Below are positions 53,296 through 62,372 of a DNA stretch of 64,000 bases, piece after piece. Under the pieces are notes generated by a model, which saw nothing but the letters and a program-made list of their open reading frames with translations, did not search any database and was not told the origin of the DNA. The DNA comes from CBETVX01 sp965539935 (GTDB lineage: Bacteria > Bacillota > Clostridia > Peptostreptococcales > Caminicellaceae): the NCBI GenBank assembly GCA_965539935.1, contig CBETVX010000001.1, forward strand, positions 1 to 64,000, read 5' to 3'. The translations under genes were made by a program, and so were the position numbers. Position 1 is the stretch's first letter. Each line of letters starts with the position of its first letter.

Positions 53296-53389
53296 GGAGA
53301 AGTACTCAAGTAGGCTGAAGAGGACGGTTTGCTAAACCGTTAGATCGGATTACTCCGGTGCGCGGGTTCGAATCCCGCCTTCTCCGCCA
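53296..53389 (+). tRNA. tRNA-Ser (anticodon GCU)
   Basis: A 94-base gene with CCA encoded. The acceptor arms GGAGAAG/CTTCTCC pair perfectly; the anticodon loop TTTGCTAAA carries GCT; a long variable arm (class II) and the T-arm GCGGGTTCGAATCCCGC are present. It reads AGC/AGU serine codons. Confidence 0.97.
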
Positions 53390-53396
53390 ATAATTA

Positions 53397-53425
53397 AACT
53401 CACCTTATGCAAGGTGAGTTTTGTT
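53397..53425 (+). terminator. Terminator of tRNA-Ser
   Basis: A perfect 10-bp stem AACTCACCTT/AAGGTGAGTT with loop ATGC is followed by TTGTTTATTT. Confidence 0.85.
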
Positions 53426-53532
53426 TATTTTATAAGTTTCCATGGTATTTTTATAACAAATATATAATAATAGTGTTATATAGTTATATTATTATTAATA
53501 TAAAATACTTATAGTTAGATAGTGGTGAGAAA

Positions 53533-55089
53533 ATGGTTAGATTATCTAAAAAAGTAATATCATCAACTATAGTCCTAACGGTTGTAGTCATTATCATTTT
53601 ATTTGCAGGATATGAGGTGGCTTTTAATGATGCAATCAGTGGATATTTAGATTGGATAGGTAAACTTTTCGGTATTATCTTTACCATATACTCAATTTTT
53701 ATTGGAATAGTTATATTTTTTGAAAATAAAGATCCATCAAAAACAATATCATGGCTTCTAATACTGTTTTTAGTTCCTGTAGTAGGATTTATACTATACA
53801 TACTCTTTGGTCAGAATTTCAGGAAAAAAAAGATTTTTCAAAAAAAGAAAGATATCGATACGGAAATCATTGAAGAAATTGTTAATTGGCAAAAAGAAAT
53901 GTTAAAAACTATTGATCTATTTGATAACGATGAATGTTTAGTAAAATCAAAGCTAATTGGATTGCTACTAAAAAATTCAAATGCTCCCTTTACTATAAAC
54001 AATAGGACAAAAATTTTAACCAATGGAGAAAATACATTTAATTCAATAATAGAAGAACTGAAAAAGGCTAAGCACCACATACATATGGAATATTTTATTA
54101 TTAGAAGTGATAATCTAGGTAATAAAATCAAGGATATTTTAATTAAAAAAGCTAAGGAAGGTGTAGAAGTTAGAATTATATATGATAGCGTTGGATGTTG
54201 GAAATTAAATAGAGAATATATTGAATCCTTAGAAGGGGCAGGGGCAGAAGTTCATCCATTCTTTCCAGTAATATTTCCTGTATTAAGTAGAGAACTTAAT
54301 TATAGAAATCATAGAAAAATAGTTGTCATAGATGGCAAAGTAGGTTTTTTAGGAGGACTAAATATAGGTGATGAATATTTAGGTAAAAATAAAAAACTTG
54401 GATTTTGGCGGGATACCCATATGAAAATAGAAGGTGAAGCAGTCTATATACTTCAGAATATATTTTTAAAGGACTGGAGCTTTGTTTCAAAGAAAAGTAT
54501 ATCAAGTATGGATTATTATCCAAAACTCGACCATTATGGAGAAGAACTGATTCAAATAACTACTTCTGGACCAGATTCTGAGTGGGAATCTATACTACAG
54601 GCCTACTTTACCATGATATCTACCGCAGAAGAAAAAATATGGATTACTACACCATATCTAGTACCCGATGAGAGTATTATGATGGCACTTAAGGTAGCAG
54701 CCCTAAGTGGAGTAGATGTTAGAATAATAATACCTAGCAAACCAGACCATTTTTTAGTTTATTGGGCATCCAGGTCTAATATTGAAGAATTATTGAAGGC
54801 AGGGGTTAGAATATACTGTTATAAAAATGGATTCATACATAGTAAAGTTTTATTGGTAGATGGAATCGGTGGCTCAATAGGTACTGCAAACCTAGATATG
54901 AGAAGCCTTAAAATTAACTTTGAAGTAAATGCCTTTGTGTATGATGTGAATGTGGTTAAAAGGCTAGAAGATGATTTTATTGATGACTTAAATGGCAGTA
55001 AGGAAGTAATATTAGAAGAACATCTAAATAGAAAAAAACATGAAAGATTTTTAGAATCTTTAGGTAGGTTATTATCGCCATTATTATAG
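53533..55089 (+). CDS. cls: Cardiolipin synthase
   Basis: The product is 518 residues. Two N-terminal membrane helices (about 10-30 and 45-60) precede a linker and two phospholipase-D HKD motifs: HRKIVVIDGKVGFLGG (His260) and HSKVLLVDGIGGSIGT (His436), each with the following Asn in GLNIGDE and TANLDMRS. The enzyme condenses two phosphatidylglycerols to cardiolipin at the membrane. GTGGTGAG precedes ATG 53533. It is followed 80 bases later by lspA. Confidence 0.95.
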   Translation: MVRLSKKVISSTIVLTVVVIIILFAGYEVAFNDAISGYLDWIGKLFGIIFTIYSIFIGIVIFFENKDPSKTISWLLILFLVPVVGFILYILFGQNFRKKKIFQKKKDIDTEIIEEIVNWQKEMLKTIDLFDNDECLVKSKLIGLLLKNSNAPFTINNRTKILTNGENTFNSIIEELKKAKHHIHMEYFIIRSDNLGNKIKDILIKKAKEGVEVRIIYDSVGCWKLNREYIESLEGAGAEVHPFFPVIFPVLSRELNYRNHRKIVVIDGKVGFLGGLNIGDEYLGKNKKLGFWRDTHMKIEGEAVYILQNIFLKDWSFVSKKSISSMDYYPKLDHYGEELIQITTSGPDSEWESILQAYFTMISTAEEKIWITTPYLVPDESIMMALKVAALSGVDVRIIIPSKPDHFLVYWASRSNIEELLKAGVRIYCYKNGFIHSKVLLVDGIGGSIGTANLDMRSLKINFEVNAFVYDVNVVKRLEDDFIDDLNGSKEVILEEHLNRKKHERFLESLGRLLSPLL

Positions 55090-55169
55090 AGCATACCATG
55101 AAGGTAGTAAAAAGACTTAAACTATGCTAAAATATATAGGATAAATTGAATATAAATGGAGGAAAATAA

Positions 55170-55622
55170 ATGTTTTATGTATTAGCAATAGGATTAATAG
55201 TTGTCTTTGATCAAATAAGCAAGTATTTTGCTATGAAGTATTTGACCAAGATAGATACATACCCCATTATAGAAAATGTATTTCACTTAACCTATAGGGA
55301 AAATACAGGGGCTGCCTTTAGTATGCTTAGGGATAGACAGACATTTTTAATTATAATGACATCTATTGTTGTGGTGATTTTAATTATATATCTATTTAAA
55401 GTAATGAAAAATAAAAGCTCTATTTACTTAAAATTACCTTTGATTTTTATAATTGGAGGGGCCATAGGAAACCTTATTGATAGAGTAAGACTTAACTATG
55501 TCATTGACTTTTTAGACTTCACACTAATAAATTATCCTGTTTTCAATATTGCAGACTCATTCATAGTAGTTGGGTCAATAATTTTGGCCTATGGAGTCAT
55601 ATTTAAAGGAGTAGAGATATAA
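55170..55622 (+). CDS. lspA: Lipoprotein signal peptidase (signal peptidase II)
   Basis: LspA cleaves signal peptides of diacylated prolipoproteins, such as MetQ and the SH3 lipoproteins in this window. The product is 150 residues with four membrane helices. The catalytic aspartates are Asp113 in YVIDFLDF and Asp129 in FNIADSF; GNLIDRVR and ENTGAAFS are conserved blocks. TGGAGGA precedes ATG 55170. The usual partner rluD does not follow. Confidence 0.96.
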   Translation: MFYVLAIGLIVVFDQISKYFAMKYLTKIDTYPIIENVFHLTYRENTGAAFSMLRDRQTFLIIMTSIVVVILIIYLFKVMKNKSSIYLKLPLIFIIGGAIGNLIDRVRLNYVIDFLDFTLINYPVFNIADSFIVVGSIILAYGVIFKGVEI

Positions 55623-55650
55623 AACTGGGGCATTAATGCCCCAGTTTTTT
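55621..55650 (+). terminator. Terminator of lspA
   Basis: A 28-base palindrome (AAAACTGGGGCATT/AATGCCCCAGTTTT) overlaps the stop codon and is followed by TT. Confidence 0.88.
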
Positions 55651-55677
55651 GTGTTAGAATATTAAAAGTTGTCATCT

Positions 55678-56922
55678 TTATTTATTAAGTGCCTTTAGTA
55701 TTAATTCAGGTGCTTTAGCACATTTTTCTTTAGAAACAGAACATGGTGTAAATCTAATGCCTTTACTTAGTGGTACTACAAATACATTATCTTCTTTTAA
55801 TTTTTTTGCTATATCATCGGGATTATCACATGGTACAGATATAAAGAATCCAGCCTTATAAGGACAAATTTTAAGTCCTACCCTAGTGGCAGATTCTAAG
55901 AATGCCTTGCCTCTATCTTCTAACATTTTTCTAAGTTCAAGTCTTTCACTATCTACTTTTGCTAGGAGGTCCTTGTTATTGAATATTTCTGCTAAAACCT
56001 TCATAGCGCATCTAGTTCCGTTAGACCAAACACCTCGATTAGAAAACTGGCCTACATTAACAAATTCTTCTGCAACTGATTTACTAGATGTTACACAAAT
56101 CATTGCACCGCTTCTCAAACCATAAAGGGTATACCCCTTAGACATACTAAAGGCAATTATAGTTAGTATATTTTCAGGTAGATTGCCAAATAACTTCATA
56201 AACCTTCTTGACTCATTAGTTTCTCCAGCAAAATCTAAATATGCCACATCGGAGAATAAAATTATTTTTTTATTTTTATCCTTTGAAAGTTCTTTTAAAG
56301 TATCTATAACCATTTCCCATTCATTTAGCTCAAGGGTAAATCCCGTAGGGTTATGGGCGGGGGAATTAAGAAGAATAACTACTCTATCTTGGATTTTAAG
56401 TAGTTTTTGTAATTCCTCTCTAAAGCTATCAATATTAAAATTGTCATTTTCATCAAATAACTTATATGTAGTTATTTTTCGACCATGTTCATTGGCGATA
56501 GTTTTATAGGGTCCCCAATACCAATCGGAAGTTAAAATATAATCTCCCATTTCAGAATAATTCCAGATGGCATGACGAATAGCTCCAGAACCTCCAGGGG
56601 TGGCAATAGCTTTAATATATCCTTCAGGTGTACAGTTTCTAAAGGTAGCAGTTTTAATAGCTTCTAGATATTCTGGCAGTCCAGCAATAGGTGCATAGGC
56701 TGCTATTTCTTCATCCGATAGATTCCTAAGGGTATTCATAACAGAAGGCAGTACAAGTAGTTTACCATTATCATCTAAAAAGGCCCCAATGGTAGAGTTT
56801 ATAACATTTTCAAAACCATATTTTTCAGCGGCTTTATTAGCCTCTCTATTAGCTCCAAAAATTTTATCTTCGTTAACAGGTCTTTTGGAGTGGGCCGCTA
56901 CCATAGAAAAATTAGTGTTCAA
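55678..56922 (-). CDS. PLP-dependent class I/II aminotransferase
   Basis: The product is about 414 residues. The PLP-binding Lys is in AFSMSKGYTLYGLRSG near residue 260; LNSPAHNPTGFTLE and FSDVAYLDF carry the conserved Asn and Asp/Tyr that contact PLP. It is a fold type I enzyme near the aspartate/aromatic aminotransferases; the amino donor cannot be assigned. TTG 56922 has GGGAGG 7 bases upstream; the ATG at 56937 overlaps that site. It is monocistronic. Confidence 0.87.
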   Translation of the reverse strand: MNTNFSMVAAHSKRPVNEDKIFGANREANKAAEKYGFENVINSTIGAFLDDNGKLLVLPSVMNTLRNLSDEEIAAYAPIAGLPEYLEAIKTATFRNCTPEGYIKAIATPGGSGAIRHAIWNYSEMGDYILTSDWYWGPYKTIANEHGRKITTYKLFDENDNFNIDSFREELQKLLKIQDRVVILLNSPAHNPTGFTLELNEWEMVIDTLKELSKDKNKKIILFSDVAYLDFAGETNESRRFMKLFGNLPENILTIIAFSMSKGYTLYGLRSGAMICVTSSKSVAEEFVNVGQFSNRGVWSNGTRCAMKVLAEIFNNKDLLAKVDSERLELRKMLEDRGKAFLESATRVGLKICPYKAGFFISVPCDNPDDIAKKLKEDNVFVVPLSKGIRFTPCSVSKEKCAKAPELILKALNK

Positions 56923-57003
56923 AATAAAACCTCCCATTCTTTAGAATTTTTTAATTATACTAACAATTATAACATAATCTCCAGAGGTTTAAGTTATCTT
57001 AAA

Positions 57004-57864
57004 CTAATTAGTATCTTCTGACTCCTGATTATTAGACATATAGTTTATAATTCCAGCTAAAATGATAAATACTCCACCTATGATACTTAGTAAATCTGGG
57101 AATTCATTCCAAACAATTATACCTATAATAGTGGAAAAAATAATATTCATATAGCCGTAGATTGCTACTTGAGATGCGGGAGCATATCTATAGCCAGTAG
57201 TCATTAAGATTTGAGCAGTTGTGGCAGCACATCCTATTAATAATAGAATTAGTAAAGTATTCCCAGAGGGCAAACTATATCCTCCCGATAACATGAAGGG
57301 GAGAGAAGTTACTGAGGAAAAGAGACAGAAGAAAAAAACTATTGCCTCAGGGTCAGCATATTTTCTAAGCTCTCTTATTATGGTATAGGCGGCAGCTGCA
57401 AATATAGCAGAGGATAAACCTATTAGATAGGGTATAATAGTAAAATTAAACTGAGGCTTTATTACAAAACCTGCTCCTATTATTGCTAGAATAATTGCAT
57501 ATATTTGTAATTTGTTTATCTCTTCCTTTAAGAATATTACAGAAAATATAATTACTAAAAAAGGAGACATTTTATTTAAAAGAACAGCATCACTAAGGGG
57601 AAGTTTAGGTATGGAATAAAAGTATGCTCCTACTCCCAATAGTCCAAAAACTGAACGCATTATCAGCAATTTAACATTTGAACCCAAAAAGCTTTTTTTC
57701 TTTTTAAGGATAATTGCTCCCATTAATATAACTCCAATTATATTTCTAAAGAATATTTTTTCAGCAAGTGGTACATTAGGTACAGCTTTAACAAAAGCAG
57801 CCATTAGTGCAAAAAAGAAAGAAGATAGTAAAATAAATACTATTCCTTTAGTAAGTTGTTTCAT
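57004..57864 (-). CDS. EamA-family (DMT superfamily) transporter
   Basis: The product is about 286 residues with ten predicted helices in two EamA repeats (about 5-135 and 145-280). Blocks such as EKIFFRNIIGVILMG and LPLSDAVLLNKMSPFLVIIF are typical of drug/metabolite transporters. It is probably an exporter or importer of a small metabolite; the substrate is unknown. ATG 57864 follows GAGGTGAT; the GTG at 57873 is within that site. Confidence 0.85.
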   Translation of the reverse strand: MKQLTKGIVFILLSSFFFALMAAFVKAVPNVPLAEKIFFRNIIGVILMGAIILKKKKSFLGSNVKLLIMRSVFGLLGVGAYFYSIPKLPLSDAVLLNKMSPFLVIIFSVIFLKEEINKLQIYAIILAIIGAGFVIKPQFNFTIIPYLIGLSSAIFAAAAYTIIRELRKYADPEAIVFFFCLFSSVTSLPFMLSGGYSLPSGNTLLILLLIGCAATTAQILMTTGYRYAPASQVAIYGYMNIIFSTIIGIIVWNEFPDLLSIIGGVFIILAGIINYMSNNQESEDTN

Positions 57865-58048
57865 AAATATCACCTCGTTATATTTAGATTATTATGTCAC
57901 CAATGCTTGTAATTATGATTATATATTTTTTAAAGATAGAGATAAATAAATATTACCAAAAATTAAGTAATTAGCAAAGAATCTTGAGATATATTGTTTG
58001 TCAGTAGATTTAGATTATTATTGCGGGTAATTTATTTAAGGTTTTATA

Positions 58049-58078
58049 AAAAAAGAAACCGATGCTTAGTCGGTTTCT
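58049..58078 (-). terminator. Terminator of the MBL-fold hydrolase gene
   Basis: A 9-bp stem AGAAACCGA/TCGGTTTCT is followed on the minus strand by TTTTTTTATAAAA. Confidence 0.88.
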
Positions 58079-58083
58079 AATTA

Positions 58084-58761
58084 TTATAAAGAATATTCAT
58101 CATGGGGTTCTAAAATAACTACATCGGCAGAGGCTGCTTTAGTTTTGAATTCTTCTGGAGAAGCCTTTAATACAGGTAGAGTATTGTAGTGCATAGGGAT
58201 TACTACCTTAGGTTTAATAAATTCTACTGCCCTTGCTGCATCGTCTATGTCCATGGTGAAGGTACCACCAATTGGAAGTAAAGCTACATCAATATTCTCA
58301 GACTGAAGCAATTTCATATCCATAGTTAAACCAGTGTCTCCGGCATGATATATTTTCTTTCCCTCTACTTCTATTACAAAGCCACAGGGGTTACCGCCAT
58401 ATATAATTCCTTCAGAAGTTTGTATTCCTGATCCATGTAGGGCAGGAGTCATCTTTACCTTACCAAAATCAAACTTAGTTCTTCCTCCTATATGCATTGG
58501 GTAAGATTTCACATTTTGATCCTCAAGATAAAGGGAGATTTCAAAATTAGTTATCACAGTAGCACCAGTTCTTTTAGCAATATCTATTGTATCCCCAAGA
58601 TGATCTCCATGACCATGGGTTACAAATATGTAGTCCAAATTCTTAAAATTATCAGGAGAAATATTAGCCTTTGGATTTCCAGTTATAAAGGGATCGATCA
58701 GAAACTTATAACTTCCAGATTCCAAATAAAAAGCTGCATGACCTAAAAATCTTAATTTCAT
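58084..58761 (-). CDS. UPF0173-family metal-dependent hydrolase (MBL fold)
   Basis: The product is 225 residues. The metallo-beta-lactamase metal-binding motif is FVTHGHGDHLGD near residues 47-58; further ligands are IYHAGDTGLTMD and VIPMHYNTLPVL. The size and HAGDTGLT block match the UPF0173 group of uncharacterised hydrolases. AAGGAGTG precedes ATG 58761. It starts 4 bases after the end of the upstream NhaC-type gene, so the two are co-transcribed. Confidence 0.9.
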   Translation of the reverse strand: MKLRFLGHAAFYLESGSYKFLIDPFITGNPKANISPDNFKNLDYIFVTHGHGDHLGDTIDIAKRTGATVITNFEISLYLEDQNVKSYPMHIGGRTKFDFGKVKMTPALHGSGIQTSEGIIYGGNPCGFVIEVEGKKIYHAGDTGLTMDMKLLQSENIDVALLPIGGTFTMDIDDAARAVEFIKPKVVIPMHYNTLPVLKASPEEFKTKAASADVVILEPHDEYSL

Positions 58762-58765
58762 ATTA

Positions 58766-60130
58766 TCACTCCTTAATCGCTTTATTATTTTTAATATATG
58801 GATATATAAAAGTAATTATAGGCAAAAGATAACACAAAAATGCAAAGGGCACATATTTAAGGGCAGAAATCCCCATTATTGCAGAGACTAATATGGCATT
58901 TACATTCCAGGGGATTAATGGCACAATTATAATTCCTGTGTCTGAGATGGTTCTAGCCAGTATATTTTTAGATACCCCTTGTTTATCATATATCCCCCTT
59001 AGATATTGACCGGGAATAATTGATGATAAAGTTTGATTGCAAGTTATTAATGTTATTATCATTGATAAAATAGAGGTTTTAAAAATTAAATCTTTAAAAC
59101 TTACAATACCCTTTGAAAACTTATTGATTAGAGGTTCAATCATACCTGTACCATCTAATATACCATTTAAGGCTGTAGACAGAATTATTACTAGAACTAC
59201 ATTAATCATAGATATTAAACCACCCCCCGATACAAATTCAGCAATTTCAGGGTTTACTGGAGTATATCCGTAAATTGCAATATTAAACAAAGAGCTTATT
59301 AAACCGCCATTGGCAAATAAATAGATTAATGTGCTGCTAATTAGTCCTAGTGTAATACTCTTTATAATAGATAGCCTAAAAGCGACAGAAGATATTAAAA
59401 TAATAAGTGGAGGTAACAGAGATAAATAGGATATGGAAAAATTCATAAGTAATGTTTCCTGAAGATATTTTATGTTTTCAAAATCATAGGCACTACTAAT
59501 AAATCTATTTCCTATGAACCAATAAATTATTGAAGATATGGCTATGACGGGGATAGTGGTTACAGCCATATTTCTAATATTATCGATAATATTCGTTTCA
59601 GTCATAACTGCAGTAAGGTTAGCACTACTGGACATGGGGGAAGTACGGTCCCCTAAGTAAGAACCTGATACTATTGCACCTACCAATGGAGGAAGTGGGA
59701 CTCCAAAACCGATGCCTAAACTTAAAAATACAGTTCCTACGGTACTTACCGTTCCTAAAGCTGTTCCAAGAACCATGGATATTATAGAACATACTATGAA
59801 GGCAGCCAAAATAATATTACTTCCAGCTAAATACTTAAATCCATAGTATATCATAGCTGGAATAGTGCCGCTGGCCATCCATAGGCTTATTAGCATACCA
59901 ATTAAACAAAGCATAACTAAAACTGTAAATACTCCCTTTATTCCAGACCACATCATCATATATACAGATTTAGGGCTATATCTATTTATTAGTGATATAA
60001 TACTTACTACAATAAGACCTACTAAAAGACCCCAAAAAATATCTAATTTGGTTAAAATACATAGTGTTATTGCAAATAGAGTAATAGTAATTGTAATATA
60101 CGTATACTTAATATTTATTGTGTGCTCCAC
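58766..60130 (-). CDS. nhaC: NhaC-family Na+/H+ antiporter (proximal to hydrolase)
   Basis: The product is about 454 residues with eleven to twelve helices. NhaC blocks include GSYLGDRTSPMSSSANLTA near residue 160 and VPLIPWNVNAILVSAIMG near 405. These transporters exchange Na+ or organic anions for protons; the physiological substrate is uncertain. GTG 60130 follows GGAGG by 8 bases; the TTG at 60145 precedes that site. It is a paralogue of the next upstream gene but in a separate unit, since a terminator lies between them. Confidence 0.85.
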   Translation of the reverse strand: MEHTINIKYTYITITITLFAITLCILTKLDIFWGLLVGLIVVSIISLINRYSPKSVYMMMWSGIKGVFTVLVMLCLIGMLISLWMASGTIPAMIYYGFKYLAGSNIILAAFIVCSIISMVLGTALGTVSTVGTVFLSLGIGFGVPLPPLVGAIVSGSYLGDRTSPMSSSANLTAVMTETNIIDNIRNMAVTTIPVIAISSIIYWFIGNRFISSAYDFENIKYLQETLLMNFSISYLSLLPPLIILISSVAFRLSIIKSITLGLISSTLIYLFANGGLISSLFNIAIYGYTPVNPEIAEFVSGGGLISMINVVLVIILSTALNGILDGTGMIEPLINKFSKGIVSFKDLIFKTSILSMIITLITCNQTLSSIIPGQYLRGIYDKQGVSKNILARTISDTGIIIVPLIPWNVNAILVSAIMGISALKYVPFAFLCYLLPIITFIYPYIKNNKAIKE

Positions 60131-60221
60131 TGGTAATTCCTCCAAGAAAAGATATCCTATTAGTAATTATAATATAATATCATTGTCAATCCAATATTTA
60201 ACAATAAAATAAGAAAAATAA

Positions 60222-60248
60222 AAAACCCGGAAGTTTTCTCCGGGTTTT
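60222..60248 (-). terminator. Terminator of the upstream NhaC-family gene
   Basis: A 10-bp stem AAAACCCGGA/TCCGGGTTTT is followed on the minus strand by TTATTTTTC. Confidence 0.88.
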
Positions 60249-60260
60249 AAAAAGTCAATA

Positions 60261-61667
60261 TTATGCCACTTCTCCAGTTTTTGTGTCTGAAACCTTTTCC
60301 ATAGTAATTCCTGTGAATCCATAGAAAATAGATACTATAGGATTTAATATATTAAGGAAGGCATAGGGTGCATATGCAAATGGATGAACACCTAAGGTGC
60401 TATACATAAAGGCTCCACAAGTATTCCAAGGAATAAATGGAGAGGTTAATGTACCAGAATCTTCTAAGGCCCTTGATAAGTTCTTAGGGTGTAATCCTAA
60501 CTCATCATACATATTTTTATACATTCTTCCTGGGATAACTATTGAAAGATATTGGTCTCCAGCCACAAGGTTAGTACCAATACAAGTTAAGATTGTTGCT
60601 AATACCAGTGAACCTGTATTATTTGCAAAGGTAAGTATCTTAGCTGCAACGGCATTAAGCATACCTGATTTCTCCATAACTCCACCGAAGCACATAGCAC
60701 AAAGAATAAGGGAAATAGTCCACATCATGCTATCAAGACCACCACGGCTAAGAAGACTGTCTATGGCTTCTAAACCAGTTTCAGATGCATAACCATAGTG
60801 AGCAGAACCAATTATATCAGTCATTCCTGCACCTTGGAATATAGCGGCAAATAATCCACCAAGAACAGTACCACCTATAAGTCCTGGTATAGCAGGAACT
60901 TTCATAACAACCATTACAATAACGAGAACTGGAGGAATTAATAGAAGTGGTGAAATAGTAAATTGTTCTGATAATGTATTAAGCATAGTATTTATAGAAT
61001 TTGTATCTAGGGATGAACCAGCGTATTTCATACCTAAAATTCCATATAATATAAGAGCGATTAATAAACTTGGACCTGTAGTATAAATCATGTGTCTAAT
61101 GTGATCAAATAGATCGGCACCTGACATTGCTGGTGCTAAGTTAGTAGTATCTGAAAGAGGTGACATTTTATCACCGAAGTAAGCTCCTGAAATTATTGCA
61201 CCTGCAACTAATGGAAGAGGAATTCCAAGTCCTTGACCTATACCTATAAGTGCTATACCTACTGTACCAGCAGTAGTCCATGAACTACCTGTTGCTAAGG
61301 ATACTATACAACAAATTAAAGTAGTTGCTACTAAGAAAATACTTGGAGATATTATTTTAAGCCCATAATATATCATAGTAGGAACTACACCGGCTAGTAT
61401 CCAAGTACCTATTACTGTACCAATAATTGCAAGTATAAGTATTGCTTGCATGGCCATGCCTATAGTTTCAACCATACCATCTTGTAGATCATTCCAAGAT
61501 TGGCCTGAAGCAATTGCTACTATAGCGGCCACGGCAGCTGAAGCAATGATTGGTATATGCGGGTCACCGCCCCAAAATTGTAAAGTAAAAATAAGAGCAA
61601 CAACTAAAAACAAAATAGGAATCATTGCTTTACCAAAAGATATTTGATTTACTTTTGGATTTGTCAT
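60261..61667 (-). CDS. nhaC: NhaC-family Na+/H+ antiporter (second paralogue)
   Basis: The product is 468 residues with about twelve helices. Conserved NhaC blocks are GAYFGDKMSPLSDTTNLAPA near residue 165, GTNLVAGDQYLSIVIPGRMY near 365 and LTSPFIPWNTCGAFM near 400. AAAGGGGGAAAT precedes ATG 61667. It is transcribed on its own and terminated before its paralogue. Exchange of sodium for protons is the family function; malate-lactate or other organic anion exchange is an alternative. Confidence 0.87.
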   Translation of the reverse strand: MTNPKVNQISFGKAMIPILFLVVALIFTLQFWGGDPHIPIIASAAVAAIVAIASGQSWNDLQDGMVETIGMAMQAILILAIIGTVIGTWILAGVVPTMIYYGLKIISPSIFLVATTLICCIVSLATGSSWTTAGTVGIALIGIGQGLGIPLPLVAGAIISGAYFGDKMSPLSDTTNLAPAMSGADLFDHIRHMIYTTGPSLLIALILYGILGMKYAGSSLDTNSINTMLNTLSEQFTISPLLLIPPVLVIVMVVMKVPAIPGLIGGTVLGGLFAAIFQGAGMTDIIGSAHYGYASETGLEAIDSLLSRGGLDSMMWTISLILCAMCFGGVMEKSGMLNAVAAKILTFANNTGSLVLATILTCIGTNLVAGDQYLSIVIPGRMYKNMYDELGLHPKNLSRALEDSGTLTSPFIPWNTCGAFMYSTLGVHPFAYAPYAFLNILNPIVSIFYGFTGITMEKVSDTKTGEVA

Positions 61668-62024
61668 AAATACATTTCCCCCTTTAATAATTTAATCTAA
61701 TAAAATATTAGGACAGCTATTAGAATATAGCTAGTCTTAATTATAAATTATAGCACAAAATATTCAGAGAATTCAATAAATAGGAAAAAATTTAATAATA
61801 CTGAAAAAACATCCAGATGTGCTTCAAAGGATGTAAACTAATAAATATACATAGTATATATTTTTGAATAGCATAAATAATAACAAAGAAATGATTCTTT
61901 AGAGTTATCTAAAAGGAAAAAAGAAAATTAATGCATTTGAATTTATATTAATACAAGAGATAGTTTTTGTCAATATGAAATTTTATTAGAAGAATCAATT
62001 TAAATGTTTAAACACAAAAAAATA
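61668..62024. other. Gene-free AT-rich stretch before the lysC promoter
   Basis: I see no coding region here. A short inverted pair ACATCC/GGATGT (61808-61833) has no T-run. The rest is AT-rich and without recognisable regulatory motifs; the nhaC promoter (minus strand) must lie at its left end but is not distinct. Confidence 0.4.
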
Positions 62025-62053
62025 TTGACATTTCAGAACACAAGTGTTAAGAT
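62025..62053 (+). promoter_or_regulatory. Promoter of the lysine riboswitch / lysC
   Basis: Consensus TTGACA (62025-62030) and TAAGAT (62048-62053) are separated by exactly 17 bases, ~27 bases before the riboswitch P1 stem. Confidence 0.85.
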
Positions 62054-62080
62054 ACATAAAAATGAATAAATATTCTGAGG

Positions 62081-62269
62081 TTGCAAATTGTGAGGTTGCG
62101 ATTATAATTAGTACTTTAAAATAGATTGAGGGGATTTAATGTTTAAAGGAAAGGTATAATCGCCGAAATGTATTACTTTCCCTAGGGTAATATGTTGGGA
62201 CTATATTTAATAGGTATAGTACTGTCTTCAGTAGAGGGCCCAATCTTCTGTTGATGTGCTGATTTGCAA
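62081..62269 (+). promoter_or_regulatory. Lysine riboswitch (L-box)
   Basis: P1 pairs TTGCAAAT (62081-62088) with ATTTGCAA (62262-62269). Between them are L-box core blocks GTGAGGTTGCGAT, AAAGGTATAATCGCCGAA, TATGTTGGGACT and the ACTGTCTTCAGT arm. A terminator hairpin follows at 62305-62345 and then lysC, so lysine should cause premature termination. Confidence 0.9.
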
Positions 62270-62304
62270 AGGGCGAAAGGTGTTTATATATTTTAGATAT
62301 TTTA

Positions 62305-62345
62305 AACAGTCATGGCTACCTTTTGCTCATGGCTGTTTTTGTTTT
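62305..62345 (+). terminator. Riboswitch-controlled attenuator before lysC
   Basis: Stem AACAGTCATG/CATGGCTGTT (one G-T pair) followed by TTTGTTTTT, ~27 bases before the aspartokinase start. Confidence 0.85.
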
Positions 62346-62372
62346 TATTAACTAGATAGGTAGGTGGACTTT

